A stretch of 49,263 nt of DNA, from NCBI GenBank assembly GCA_018398765.1, contig JAHBMJ010003367.1, forward strand, positions 13,218 to 62,480, in the 5' to 3' direction. The DNA is from Chromera velia. Taxonomy: Eukaryota; Sar; Chromeraceae. The notes beneath the pieces are model-generated. The model saw only the letters and a program-made list of their open reading frames with translations. It was not told the DNA's origin and did no database searches. Shown here piece after piece: positions 22,989 to 35,500 of this stretch. The position numbers were made by a program, and so were the translations under genes. Numbering within the stretch: the stretch's first letter is position 1; each line of letters begins with the position of its first letter.

Positions 22989-25190
22989 GATTTGCATGAA
23001 AGAGAGGAGACAAAAGGCTGGTCTGGGGGGAAGAAGGAAACAAACATTTATTTCAAGCTTTCCAGAACAAATCATGCATCTGTCAGGACAAATTGAATTT
23101 TTCTTTTCGTTCTTTCACTTGCACTATGAAGGGCGCACACAGAGGTCAAAATTTGCGCAACCCAACAACACAGGAAGGAGTACGAGGCACAGTCGGCATG
23201 CAGTCACAGGAACGGACAAGCAACATGCACAAGAGAAGATCAAAAACACGTCGCAAAGATGACATTAGACAGGACACACACCCTTCTCGGCCGCGAAGCC
23301 TCTTCTTCAGTGGGTGTTTCAAAAAGGTCAAGTCATGTCAGGACGAGAAATGCCACGCCAAACACGCGAACGCGAACGAAGCACGAGTAAGATGAAGAAT
23401 CGAATTTTAAGGAGAACACGAGCGACCTTCAGTCAAGAATGCGCTCACAACCAACCTCGTCACGCATCGATGGATTGAAAAAGGGGATGCCCAAGAACAA
23501 GCGAACACGAACTATGCGAATTTCACTCACAATCAGAGATCTGTGGGGGGGATGAATTCATCAGACAGAAATGCACAAACACAGTCATATAGGGAAGAGG
23601 AGGAATGAAGTCGCATGGAGGGTGCGATTGCTCGAGACCGAGGGGCGAGAGAAGAGAGAGAACATCAGAAACGGGCCCATTCCGTCAGTTCCTCCCACTT
23701 CTCCCAAAGACTCGAAAGAAGGAAAAAGCACCCATGACGACCCTCCCCTCGAATGAATGTCGGTCTGTCTGTGTCTCTTCTTTCTGCGATTGTCTCAAAA
23801 ATCGGCAGCTCTTCTGCCTGTCTGCCGAGAGAGACATTTCCTTCCTTCCTCACCAGACCCAACAGACACGGACACACAAAGAAAGTCTTTACGTTCAGAG
23901 ACGCAAACACATGCACAGAATGGGCGTGCAGTCAAGACGATCGGCCCCCCCTTCCCACCGTCTATCTGAATTAGTTATTGTATGTTCCTCTTTCTTCTCA
24001 ATTCCCTCCCTGCCCATCCCCTCCTCGAGAAGCTGTTTCCTTTCTTATCCCTTCGTTGTTCCTTCTTTCCATGCGAGGCTGTCTGGTTCCTTCCCGTCTC
24101 TCTACCCCTTCAGGAACAGCTCAACCATCATCCCACCACCACCACCCTCTCTCTCTTTTCCTTCCTGTCTGTACTCAGCCTGCCGCCTGTCAAGTTGCCC
24201 TCAACCTTGATGAGTGCCTTGACTGGACTACTTGAAAAGAGAAGTCGCGTCGAAAGAATGTATTCTTCTCTGACGGACTCTGTAGACGGACGAGTCGAGA
24301 GAACTAGTGGTATGGGATGAAATGAATTCGGAAGACAAAAGGCGAGGGGGGACAGAGCAGGGAAAGGATGGAAGAAGAATTTTTGACGCACAAAGTCACA
24401 GTTCATGTACACAGCGCATGCATTTTGATTGAAGGCACAAAGACAAAAACCCACGAGACGGGGCGATAGAAGTTTTTGAGGACTTCCGCCGGTGAGAAGA
24501 GGAGACACCGGTCTCACAGACATGAAGGAAAAGGTATGCATGCTCGAATTCAAAGAGTGGAGTTCTTCATCGTTTTTCGTTTCCTTCCTTTAATTATTTC
24601 TTTCGTCGTTTTTGTGCTTCTCACATTGCTCTCGTCAGCAACAGCATCTTTCTTCCCTTGCATCGACATTTGTTTTTCTCTTTCACTTCAGTCAAGACAG
24701 AAGAATGCTCTCGCGTTTCTTTCCGATAATTCTTGCGTTTTCTTTCCCTGCTCAGCTGCTGCAGCTTGGCACAGGACTTTCAAGAGAAGAACAAACCGGT
24801 TGTTCGTTTTCTTTCCTTCTTTCCTTTCTTGCGTGCATGCTAAGTTCACTTTCTTTTTCGTCTTGAACGAAGTCCGAGGGGGGCACGAAGAAGGAACTGA
24901 GGGGGTAGAAGAGGAAGGCAATCACTAGACCGTCAAGGCAGTCAATCAAAAGGGGGGGGGAAGATGACTAGACAGCTCTCTTCACTTTGACCTTGTCGTC
25001 TGTACACGGTTCACGGATGAAAAAAAGAAACAGAAAGCGAAACAGAAAAAACGAAAAGCAAGCCAGAACAGGAGAAATCTCTCGTGAGAAAGGGATACCA
25101 TCCCCTCCCCTGTGTTCCTCCTCCACTCTTTCTCTCTCGATCAATCTATGCAGAGTTACTTTATATAAATCCTTCCGTCATTCAATTAAT
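22989..25190. other. Intergenic region upstream of the small frame and downstream of eEF3
   Basis: The sequence is pyrimidine-rich in places, for example 23,980-24,180 and 24,570-24,860. Many short open frames occur on both strands, but they are rich in Ser, Phe, Arg and Lys as expected from biased composition and have no recognised domain. The part just below 25,190 is presumably the eEF3 3' UTR. I see no RNA gene. Confidence 0.5.
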
Positions 25191-28100
25191 TTAATAGTCG
25201 TCGTCATCGAGAGACTCTCCGTTCTTCTTGGCGAGCTTCTTCATTCTCTGCTTCTGCTTCTCCTCCTTTCTGGAGAGCTTCTTCTCAGGTCCCTTGACCT
25301 TGATGGTGTTTCCGGCGCCATCCACCATTTCGTCCTGAGCCTTGAGCTCGACCTTCTCCTTGGCGTACTTGTTCTGGTCCCCTCCCACAACCTCCAGCTT
25401 CCCGGAGTCCATCTTCCAGGTCTCAGAGCACAGAGCGTCTGCAGACAGACAGACAATTAATTAGCAGGCCGGTCGTTGGGAAGACATAAGGCGACAAAAT
25501 TTCACATGCATAAACGTATCTTTCAAAGACACACAGCACGCGCGAGCGCGAACACACACACACACAAAACACACGGAGGGGGGGGGGGGTGAAGGTTCAG
25601 ATAACGCAAAAGTGAGAGCGAGATCGTTCGCATATCAGAAGAACGAAGGGAAGAGACAGAGCGAAAGTGGAAGACAGAAAGACTAGGCAGGGGAAACAGG
25701 AAGAAAGGAAACCGAACAAAGAAGGAAAGGCCGACTGACCGAGGAACTCCTGGTGATGCGAGATGAGGACGACACCTCCCTGGAACTCCTTGATGGCCTC
25801 AGCGAGGGCAGCCAGGGAATCTCTGTCCAGGTAGTTGGTAGGCTCGTCCATCACCACAATATGGGGGTTCTGCCAAGTCGCGGCACCGAGCACAACCTTC
25901 ACCTTCTGTCCACCGGACAGACCGCGCATCTGCACGAAGAAAATACGTGACGAGGACACAAAAGCATGACAGGATTAGACGGAAGCATGAAATCAATGAA
26001 GCGGCAGGAGAGATGGATTTGGAGAGGTCAGGTAGCAAGGGACAGGGCTGAATGACAAAAGAGTCGACGAAAAAGAGACGTGCGAAGAGACATCTTGATT
26101 CCAACAACCCAATTTGAGCCCCCTTTGCTCTCAGAGCATGCGAAATCAATCGGTTCTCTGTCGCGCTTAACCGAAGCGGCTCTTCAAACAACACTCATCT
26201 CTCTTCTTTGCACCGACCAACTGACCTGAGAGTGGAGGGCGAACTCGTTCTCGAGTCCGACGTCAGCGAGGTGCTTGGCGACGTTGGCCGAGGTGAGGGG
26301 CTTCAGCCAGAGACCGGCAGCGGCAGCCTCCTTCTGGTCGATCTCGATGAGGACCTTTCCGAAGCCCATCTGCAAACAAAGAGAGAACGAGAAACCACAC
26401 ACGCAAACCAAAAGATGTTTTGATTGCGCCGTTCAGGAGAGCAAGAGGTAGATTGCGAAAGGTGAGAAAGGAGAAAGAACACCACTCCGTCGAGAAAAGC
26501 GAAGGGAGAAAGCGAAGGAAGAGAAACGAGAGAGGTAGTAAGAAGGTGAGGGAGGAGGAGGAAAACGAAGAGGAAAAAAGGGGGGGGGACTCGAAAGAAC
26601 GCCACCATCTGACAGAAACATCACAGTCAACGCACAGAAGGACAGAGAAACATGGAGAGAGAAAACGACATGCAGAAACACAAAAACAAAAAACAAGACT
26701 GTCGACAAACCTTCTCGAGGGTGTCTCTGTCGAGCCAGGTGGTCTCATCGGGAGTAGGGGCCTTGCCCTGCCAGTGGATCTCGTACTCGTACCCCTTCTT
26801 GCCCTTTCTTCTGCCCATAATTCTCTCCACCTTCAGCTTCTGTCCGTCAATCACGTGCACCTTGGCGGCGAGCTCCTCAGCCTCCTTCTCGGCAGCCTGC
26901 CTGTCGACCTTGCGGAGAGCCTCCCTGTCCTCTCCGGTGGCATAGCGCCACATGATGTATTCGGCAGGAGTCCAGTCGAGGTGGTTCTCGATGTGGTGGA
27001 AGGCGTGCTGGGCAACGTAGGCAATACGGAGGTTGGGGTGTTTCCACACGTTTCCGGAGGTGGGCTCCATCTCACCAGTGAGGCACTTGATGAGAGTGGA
27101 CTTTCCAGCTCCGTTAGGGCCAACGACGGCCACACGGGAGGCGAGGGAGACGAACAGAGAGACCCCGTTGAGGATCTGCTTGGTGGTGTTGGGGTAGGTG
27201 AAGGACACACCGTGCATCTTGAGAATGGCCTTGTCCTTGGTCTTGACACCGTCGAGGATACCGGGCTCAGGGAAGCCGAACTTCTGAACGAAGGCGGTGG
27301 CAGAGGCGGTGAGCTCGTAGTAGGACTTTGCCTCAGGGACAGCCTTGACGAGAGCTGCCAGGTTGCCCTTGTAAGTTTTCAGCTTTCTGGACTCGTAGTG
27401 GATGATGTGAGTGCAGACCTTGTCGAGGAAGCCGGAGTCGTGAGACACCATCATGGCTGTCACGTTCTTCTGGGAGCACAGCCAGTTCTCGAGCCATGCT
27501 ACGTTCTTGACATCCAAGTGGTTGGTAGGCTCATCGAGCAAGAGGATATCGGCCTTGATAAGCATGGCGCGCGCAAGGGCGAGCTTCATCTTCCACCCTC
27601 CGGAGAGGGAGGAGATGGGAGCAGCCTGCATCTCCTTGGTGAAGCCGACGTCGGACAGAGCCTGCTCGACAGCCTCTCTGTTGTCTCCGTTGACGGCACG
27701 GACGGCCTCGTTCTTCAACACGTACTCAGCGACGCCAATCTCGGTGTCGTCTCCCTGAATGTCGTGCTCAACAAAGCAGGTGCGGACCTGGGAGGCATCG
27801 GGGAATCCCTCAACCTGTCCGTTGGCGATGGCTCTCATCAGGGTGGACTTTCCGCATCCGTTGGGACCGCACAGACCGTAACGCTGGCCTCTTGTCAGTC
27901 TCATGTGGGCCATGTTCAACAGAATCTTGGCACCGTAGGCGAGAGTGAACTGGCAGTTGGCCAGCTCCTCTCCCTCATCAGGGTCGACCTCAGACTCCTT
28001 CTGGCCGAGGGTGGCACGGGTGGTGGCAAGCTTCTCGCAGAGAGAAGCGAGGGAAAGGTGGTAGGACTTTCTAACGGCGGGGTAGAAGGGGAGGAAACCG

Positions 28101-30423
28101 GCAAGCACGGGTGTCACACCGAGCTTCAGGGCGTGAGCGGTAGAGACGGCCTTGGCTGCTCCCTCTTCCTCAGCAGGGGGTCTGTTGAGACGCTCGACGG
28201 CGGTCTGAGTCACGTTAGCGGAGACGGCAGCAGCGAATTTGAGGGCATAGGCAACCTCGGGGGCATCGAGGGTTGCGGCGAGCTTGGGGTAAAGGTTGAG
28301 CACTGCGTGGAGTGCCTCACGAACGGTGGGCTCCAGCTCCTCGGCGGAGAGGGGTCTGGTCTCGGCGGCAGCCCCGAGCTGCTCAATGGCGTGCTGGATC
28401 TTCTTCATGCCTGCGTCGGCACGGGAGCACACCTGTCTGACCTCAGGGTCGGCAATGGCATCGGATGCCTTAGCGAGCTCGGGCATGAGCTCGGGAAGGA
28501 AGGGAGCTGCCTCAAGAGGCTCCTCGACGAGCTTGCTCATGTTATCAATAATCACCGCGGCCTTTCTGCGGATGGCGGTGGTTCCCTCACGGAGGGCTCT
28601 CTGCACGCACACACGCATACACACACACACAGACATGAATTCACACACACACACACACACACACCCTCCCACACACACACACATTTACACACAGTCAAGG
28701 AAAGAAAGGAAACTTCATTAGCCCGGCAACGCAGACCTGAAAACACTCCCACTCTCTGATGACGACAACACAAACTCTCGCCTCCAAGCAAGCCCTCTAT
28801 TGGAGGCTGCTGACCAACACAGACACCCACCCGCCGCCCCCAATGCCGACACACACTAGAGCTCCCTCCAACAGTCCAGTCAACCGTCCCCTCCCCCGCC
28901 GCTTCACAAAAAGAATTCCAGAGAGACAAAACACAAAGCAATCATGTGAGTCCAGTCAAAACTGGAAAACCCGAGGCCACCAACAGACAGCCCCCGCAAC
29001 CGAGTTCACAGACTCTCGTCATTTATTGCCTTACTCCCCCACGACAGACAGAAAAGACCACAGTGGACCAGCTCTGCTACTCACTGACCTTGAGGAGGGG
29101 GACAGTGACGGAAAGAGTGGGAGCGCGGACTTCGGCAACGAAAGTGGTGGCACCCAGCTTGTGGATGCAATCTGCGGTCTCCTGGGGGTTCACGATGCAG
29201 GAGGCGAGAGCGGGGACGAAGGGGGTGATGTCCTTGTTGCCGACAACAGAAAGGCAGTCGCTCAGGCAGGTCTTGGCGGCCTCAGCCACCTGGGGCTTGA
29301 CATCGTGCACAATCTCAGAGAGAATGGGCACAATGATGGGAAGGGAAACGGTGACCTGAGCAGCAACCTCAGCGGTGCCGGTTGCGAGGCTGGAAAGGAA
29401 GGTCAAAGCACCCTGCTTGGTCTGCCAGTTCTTGGAAGAATGGCAGGCAGCGAGGATGTTGGGGATCACAAGGTGGGGGAGTGCGTTGGCGTTGAGAGTC
29501 TTGGACACCGTCTTCAGCAGAGCCTCGGCGGCAAGCTGGACGGGTCTCACCTTGTCAGAAAGGAGGTCGAAGAAAAGGGGCATGTTGGCGGCGCAGAAAG
29601 CAACGAAAGTGGGGGTGGAGCTGCAGACAGACAGGGGCAGATACGACATGCAAGTGAAACGAATCTCCAGGAATTCAAGACGCATTCACGCTTTGTGTCT
29701 GCCATCTCCGTCTCGTGTGATCGCCAATAATCGAAAACAAAGATACAGAGGGATGACTGGAAAGAAGGAGAACTCTGCAAGAACGACGCGAGCGCACATG
29801 TGACCTGTTTACAAGCGCACGACCGAGTATTCCGGCTGTGAGGAGAAGAGGAAGGAGCCGCGACTAACCGAGCATCCTGTTTGCAGAGCTCATCGAGAAC
29901 CTTCAAAGCTCCCTCTCTTCCATCTCCTGCTGCCTTTCCGCTGTCCTGAAGAAGCTTCTGGAGAGCGGCGACAAGCCCCCAGGCAGTGAGAGGGTTGAAG
30001 GTCTCGACGGAGCAAGAGGAAGAGACAACCTGAGCGATCTGTGCAGAGATGCTCAGCTTATCCGATCCCTTTGCCTTGACGTCAGCAAGAAGCTTCTCGA
30101 TGTCTCCCTTGCGAGATTCGTCAAATTCCGGGAAGCTGCTGGGAAGGCTGCTGCTTCCTCCCGGCGCGGAGGAGCTGGCAGCGCTAGAAGTCTCATCACC
30201 GGAAGCGGTGTTATTGTCAGAAAGGGGGGAGTTCTCCTGAACGGGCTTCATCAGCTCAGGGGCCAGAGTGGCCTGATCGAGATCCTGCAAGCAAGGTCAA
30301 TCACAACGCAAAGTTTAACCACAACATTCGTTTTGCGGGTTCAGCTGGAACGAGCACTGCAGAGAAAGCGCAGGCAAGGCATCGGAGATGCTTTGATCGA
30401 CTGACCAGGGGCTTGACGGACAT
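25191..30423 (-). CDS. Translation elongation factor 3 (eEF3), ABC-F ATPase with chromodomain (7 exons)
   Basis: Minus-strand exons are 30423-30406 (MSVKPL only), 30284-29869, 29620-29089, 28600-26711, 26369-26226, 25929-25740 and 25438-25191. They total 3438 nt, giving 1145 residues. Order: a Ser-rich N-terminal insert (about 20-50), HEAT repeats (to about 400), a four-helix region, then ABC1 with Walker [10 protein letters not shown] (about 566), signature [14 protein letters not shown] (about 654) and Walker [15 protein letters not shown]2 follows with GPNGAGKST (about 816). The chromodomain (about 922-968, [20 protein letters not shown]) sits between the ABC2 Walker A and its signature [14 protein letters not shown] (1002 on) and DEPTNYLD, as in fungal eEF3. 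The tail is Lys-rich, then DDDDY. eEF3 binds the ribosome and promotes E-site tRNA release with ATP hydrolysis. All ATPase motifs look intact. It is longer than the roughly 1040-residue yeast protein, mainly at the N terminus. Confidence 0.96.
28601..28694 (-). repeat. (TG)n microsatellite just upstream of an eEF3 acceptor
   Basis: On the transcribed strand TG runs fill the 3' end of intron 3, up to the gcgtgcag acceptor that precedes the large ABC exon. It replaces a normal pyrimidine tract. Confidence 0.9.
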
Positions 30424-31475
30424 CTTGTGTTTCTTTACTGAACGAGGAACGAGGAATATCAAAACCGGTTAAAGAAGTTCGTCAAGAAGACAAAACTGAC
30501 GACTGCTGGCAAATCTCACAGATACAAAACTGGGCAAGCTGAGCACGCAAGACGCGAGAGCACAGTGCTTTTCCTCAAAATCACGTTCAGAAGAAGGCAA
30601 CGTCACAGAGAGGGGCATACCAAAGATTCCCGGTCATTCCCGGTCCTAATTCCTTCGAGCGTTTCTCTCCTCGATCTCAAATTCGCAACAGGCGTACGCC
30701 TCGTGGCCCCGGAAAGATCATTTCCACGGGGCTCTTACGGAAAAGAAAGCTGCTGAAAATGGGTCGCTTGAGAACTCGCACGGAGCTGATGACGTGCGTG
30801 GGGTCTTCGCCTACTGACTGTGACACACCCTCCCAAAATCGGCTCAGCTGGCGATCGCGAGTGAGTGACCAAGATGTTGAGATGCGCAACAATTCTGCAA
30901 AAAATTGGCGATCAAGCTGCCTCTGTGTATGTGGATTTTCCCGTCAACGATTTGGGCCCCTGCAACAGCCGCGCATTTTATGAAAGCTGGTCCAAACTGC
31001 CATCTGAGGCAGATGGATCTCGGAATGTATCGGTCATCGTATTGATTTTTTCAAATAATTTAATTAATTAACTACATACTACTTGAACTTAATTTCGATA
31101 AAATCAATACAGAGCATCCAACTGATGCATGTATGAATATGTTAGAAACGTACACGCCGAAATCGATGGCCGGATGGATTGCTTGCCCATGCAGAAGCTA
31201 TAGAGAATTCTCAGAACAGAGAAGTCAGTTGAGACTTCGATGCGGCGAACTTGGGAGTTGGTGTAGATGCAAGCCAAACGCTTCATTGACACGCGGTAGA
31301 GATTGGTCCCCACGCATGCCATCTTTTTGGAGCTGCATGGCTCTGAATGCGTGCTCGCGCCCTCCGTGAAGTGCGGCACTCGAGAGGAAGTGGCTGTTTC
31401 CCCTGTATTCGTCGCCGCAAGCAGGCTGAGGCAGAAGAGGTGCTTCTCCTTCAATCCAGAAAACAGGATCAAACA
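30424..31475. other. Divergent intergenic region between eEF3 and the FIG4-like gene
   Basis: The two start codons point away from each other across 1052 bp, so both promoters must lie here. A short AT-rich island is seen at about 31,040-31,110. A plus-strand frame in phase with the FIG4-like gene is open from 31347, so translation could start there and add 43 residues. No other exon or TATA box is supported. Confidence 0.6.
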
Positions 31476-32168
31476 ATGAGTGGCACAGATGCGAAGAGTG
31501 CCCTCGAGGGCGTCGAGTTCCAACGTCATTTCACTTGCTATGAATCTGCCTCTACCGTACTGCTGATTTCACAACGTTATACTTCGGAAAAACCAAACAG
31601 TCGGTGGACCCTCCGATTCACAAAGCATGACGATCGGAAGGGATTCGAACTTGATGTTGCAGAGACGTGCGCAGCAGATGAAGAAATCGCAGCCATGCTC
31701 CAGCAGTTGGGACGCATCACTCGCAAAGTTGAGGCCTTCGGGATTTTGGGTCTTGTCAGGTCTGTCTGTTTGTTTGTGTGTCTGTAAGTCTTTCTTTCTT
31801 GCAGCCGGCTCCTCTTGTGGATCCTGCATGAGTCGCTCTCTCCACAGTTCTCCGTCACGACTCATTCGCTTGATTGTTTGCCCGTCTCCGTGGTCCTCTG
31901 CTTTCTCGTTTGATTGCAAAGACTATTGTCAGCAGGACAATGGCTTATGTTTTTGCCTTCTCTATACATTCAGATATAGATGGATTTTTATGCGTGTATG
32001 TATGATCTTATATATTATATTTCTTGTGCATGCATGTGTTCCCTGCAGATTCCTCGAAGGTTCCTATGTCGTTCTTGTCACGAAACGAGTCCCCGTCCTG
32101 AGAGTGGAAGACTGCGCCGTCTACGAAATTGGCGACATTTCCATGATACCATGCTTCACTCCCACAGT

Positions 32169-32199
<31 letters not shown>

Positions 32200-32260
32200 A
32201 TTGTGTGATTGTGTGATTGTATGATTGTGTGAGAATGTGTCTTTTGTCTTTACGTCTGCC

Positions 32261-32295
<35 letters not shown>

Positions 32296-32465
32296 TTTCT
32301 TGCTTGAAAACACGAGCAAACAGCATGTGACGTCAGTGATCACATGAAACTGTCGAAAGGTGCAGATGCAAGAAGCGCCATACCCTGAACTTCTCAGACC
32401 ACGGTCGTTGTCTGAGTGATTGTGTCAAGAAGCGAACGAAGAGGAAAGAAACACACTGTCTCTCC

Positions 32466-32515
<50 letters not shown>

Positions 32516-35500
32516 CTGTGTGTGTTCGGTTTGCAGAAACAAATGATGTGCGGGTCGTGCGGGGCTGACGGCAGGTCCACTGCGGAGGAGATTATCGTTT
32601 ATGAGGAGCCAGTCGAGGAGCTGGAGGGGGACGAGGACGAGCAGAAGACGACGATGGGAGTGAGGGATGCAGTGCCAGTAGCACCCAGAACTACGGCAGT
32701 CGCATATGACGAGCGAAAATATAAGCACATTTTTGTGAAAGCCCTGAATATGTTGAAATCCGGGGGGTATTTTTCATACTCGCTTGATCTAACGAAAACG
32801 GTGCAACAAAGAACTCTGGAGACAGTCTCAAAGGCAGCACAGAAGAAGAAAAACAAGAGGCAGGAAACGTTCGGGGGTGTCTCACCATCTCCATCTGCTG
32901 CCGTCCATGCGTCTGGAAGTCCGACACACGAGGAGGCCGAACGACAGAGGAACGTTGCTGAGCATCAGAGGAGGATGAAACTGGCGAGGTCGGGATCCCT
33001 AGACAGCCGCATCTTTCCTGCAACGGATGCAGTGGCAGAAGGGGGAGGACCGGAGGTCACTGAAGGCCCCCTTCGCGATGCTTCCCTTGGTACCGATATG
33101 GTAGAAGAGGGTTTGCCAGGCATCCAAAAGGGCAAGGGGGAAGCGTGGAACACTGCAAATGACATGTTTGTGTTCAACGCTTTCCTACTCAGGTCAGTCA
33201 AGCAGTCCAGCAGGAATGTAGGCAAACATGCAGGCAGGCAGGCAGGCAGGCAGGCAGGCACCGTCTGACTCTCTCACTCGTCAGGGTGGTAAGTGTGGTG
33301 TCAGGATGGTTGTTCCTCTATTGAGAGTGGAGCCCCCCGCATAGAAGAGATCGGAGCTCTTTTACTCGCGACAAGGACCCGGCTGTTTTTTTTCATTCTC
33401 TTTCGACTTCTCGTGATGTTATTTTGGCTCAAATCTGCGTTTCTTTTCTGATCCCGTCCTTGTGTTTTCTCTTCTCTCCTTTTGGACCTTTGCGTAACAT
33501 GTTCCGCCTCTAGCTCTCTTTTTGTTTCATTCTTTTGATCCTGCAGACCTTTGCTCGACCTGGAGGGCATAGAAGCACGGAGGTGGGCTCTCCCGGTGAT
33601 TTTCGGGGCAGTGAAGGGCTTCCGTTTTGCGGTGGGCGAGAGCGTCTTTACGGCAGCTGTGATCGCAAGAAGGGGAAGACAATTCTTTGGGCCTAGGTCA
33701 GCTGACAGGGTCCCCTGGAAGGAAATTGAAGGACTGATAGGGCACGAAAGGCAGGGGATGGATGGATCCTTTCAGAGATTGTCCCTCTCTCTTCGTCTTC
33801 TCTCTCTTCTCCCGTTTTTTCTTCCTTTCGAGTCCCCTTTTTATCATTTTTCCATTCCAAAGAGGCAGGCACTCACTGCCTGATTTGAACATTTCCCTCC
33901 ACAGCTTCGTGGGGTGGGCACTCAGGGATGTGCACTCAATCAAGGGAATTGGGGTACCCGGTCTCCACTGAAATTCTCTGTGTTCTTTCTGTTTGCATGC
34001 TGGTGCAGATATTTTAAGAGAGGCATCAGTGGACTGGGTCATGTCGCAAACGAAGTGGAGGTAGAGCAGGTCGGTAGGTCGTCGCATGGACCTGCATGCT
34101 GGTGTGCTTGCTTGCTTTTTGCTTCCTTGTGATCTTTGATTCCTTTAAGGGTTTCAAGGTATCTGCGCAAATGGTCCTTTATTGTCGTTCATTTATAAGA
34201 CGAGCACCAAGTGTTACCACGAGTACATGCTTGATTCTTTTTTTCCCGTTCTTTCCGTAAAGATGATTCATCCATCGTACTGATCCATGCCAGATTCAGT
34301 TTTTTTTGCTAGGATGCTTCCGGCTTTTGGACCACTCTGTATTGAGTCTGCTTGTTATGCTTCCTACATGAATGTTAGCTAGTGTCCTTTCTTTCTGTGT
34401 CAATTCTGTCTGCAGGCCGTCTGGCAGGAGGGAGTAGAGAATCTTTTTTTTTTGCATTTACTGTATGTATGAAAGTAAATTCTGTCTGCAGGCCGTCTGG
34501 CAGGAGGGAGTACAGAATCTTTTTTTTTCTTTTCATTTACTGTATGCATGAAAGTAAATTCTGTCTGCAGGCCGTCTGGCAGGAGGGAGTAGAGAATCTT
34601 TTTTTTTGCATTTACTGTATGCATGAAAGTAAATTCTGTCTGCAGGCCGTCTGGCAGGAGGGAGTACAGAATCTTTTTTTTCTTTTCATTTACTGTATGC
34701 ATGAAAGTAAATTCTGTCTGCAGGCCGTCTGGCAGGAGGGAGTAGAGAATCTTTTTTTTTTGCATTTACTGTATGCATGAAAGTAAATGCTGTCTGCAGG
34801 CCGTCTGGCAGGAGGGAGTACAGAATCGGGGGTTCCTGGGCTCCGTTGTCCTTCTGCGGGGCTCCATCCCCCTCCACTGGGGTCACCAGAATGTAATGCA
34901 GCCCCAGCCAGCCATCAAACTGCACAGAGAGGAGGACCCGACCCTGAGCCACACGATGGAACACTTCACGGACCTCCTCAGAAGGTAAACAGACAGAACA
35001 GGAAGGAAGTGCGAGAGAGACACAACCAACACTTTTGGAATTCTGATCTTCATTTCCGCACACAGTCTTCTGTTCCTCTGATGATGTACGAAAGTCTCGT
35101 AGAGATTCACGCCGCCTTGCTGTGTACGTATGTGCATTTTGTCATGCACTTTCTGTCTCTGTGCTTGCAGGTACGAGAGTCCGATTGTGATTCTCAACAT
35201 GGTTCGGCAGAGTCCCGGGCACAGGGAGGAGAGGCTCTGTCAGTAAGACGGGGGGGGGCGAGGAACACACGGAATGGGGAGCTGCGTTCTCTCTCAGTTT
35301 GCTTGTAGGGAGCCTATTTCCCTGACCACACCTCTTCTTTTGCCTGTGTGCGTGTCCGACTGTCTGTCTGTATGCTGTTGAGAGGATGAAATGTGTGTCG
35401 CCTGCCAGGATCGCACGAGTTCAAATGAGTCCACAGAAGCCAATATTTTTGGTCGCTTTGCTTTGCAGCTGTGGCGCCATGATGCCCTTGCTTTGACTGC

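Noticed and set aside
26420..28759. A 779-codon plus-strand open frame across the eEF3 locus
   Set aside because: It is antisense to the large eEF3 exon, which has clear ABC and chromodomain motifs. The antisense frame is open because of the codon bias of the real gene, and its product is low-complexity with no domain.
34382..34780. A separate gene in the repeated AVWQEGV region
   Set aside because: The frame is made only of the duplicated intron-exon junction and oligo-T runs and has no independent start or end signals.
35171..35242. FIG4-like exon 7 ending at the better consensus GTAAGA donor (35243)
   Set aside because: That donor breaks the frame into exon 8, whereas GTCAGT four bases upstream keeps it open.
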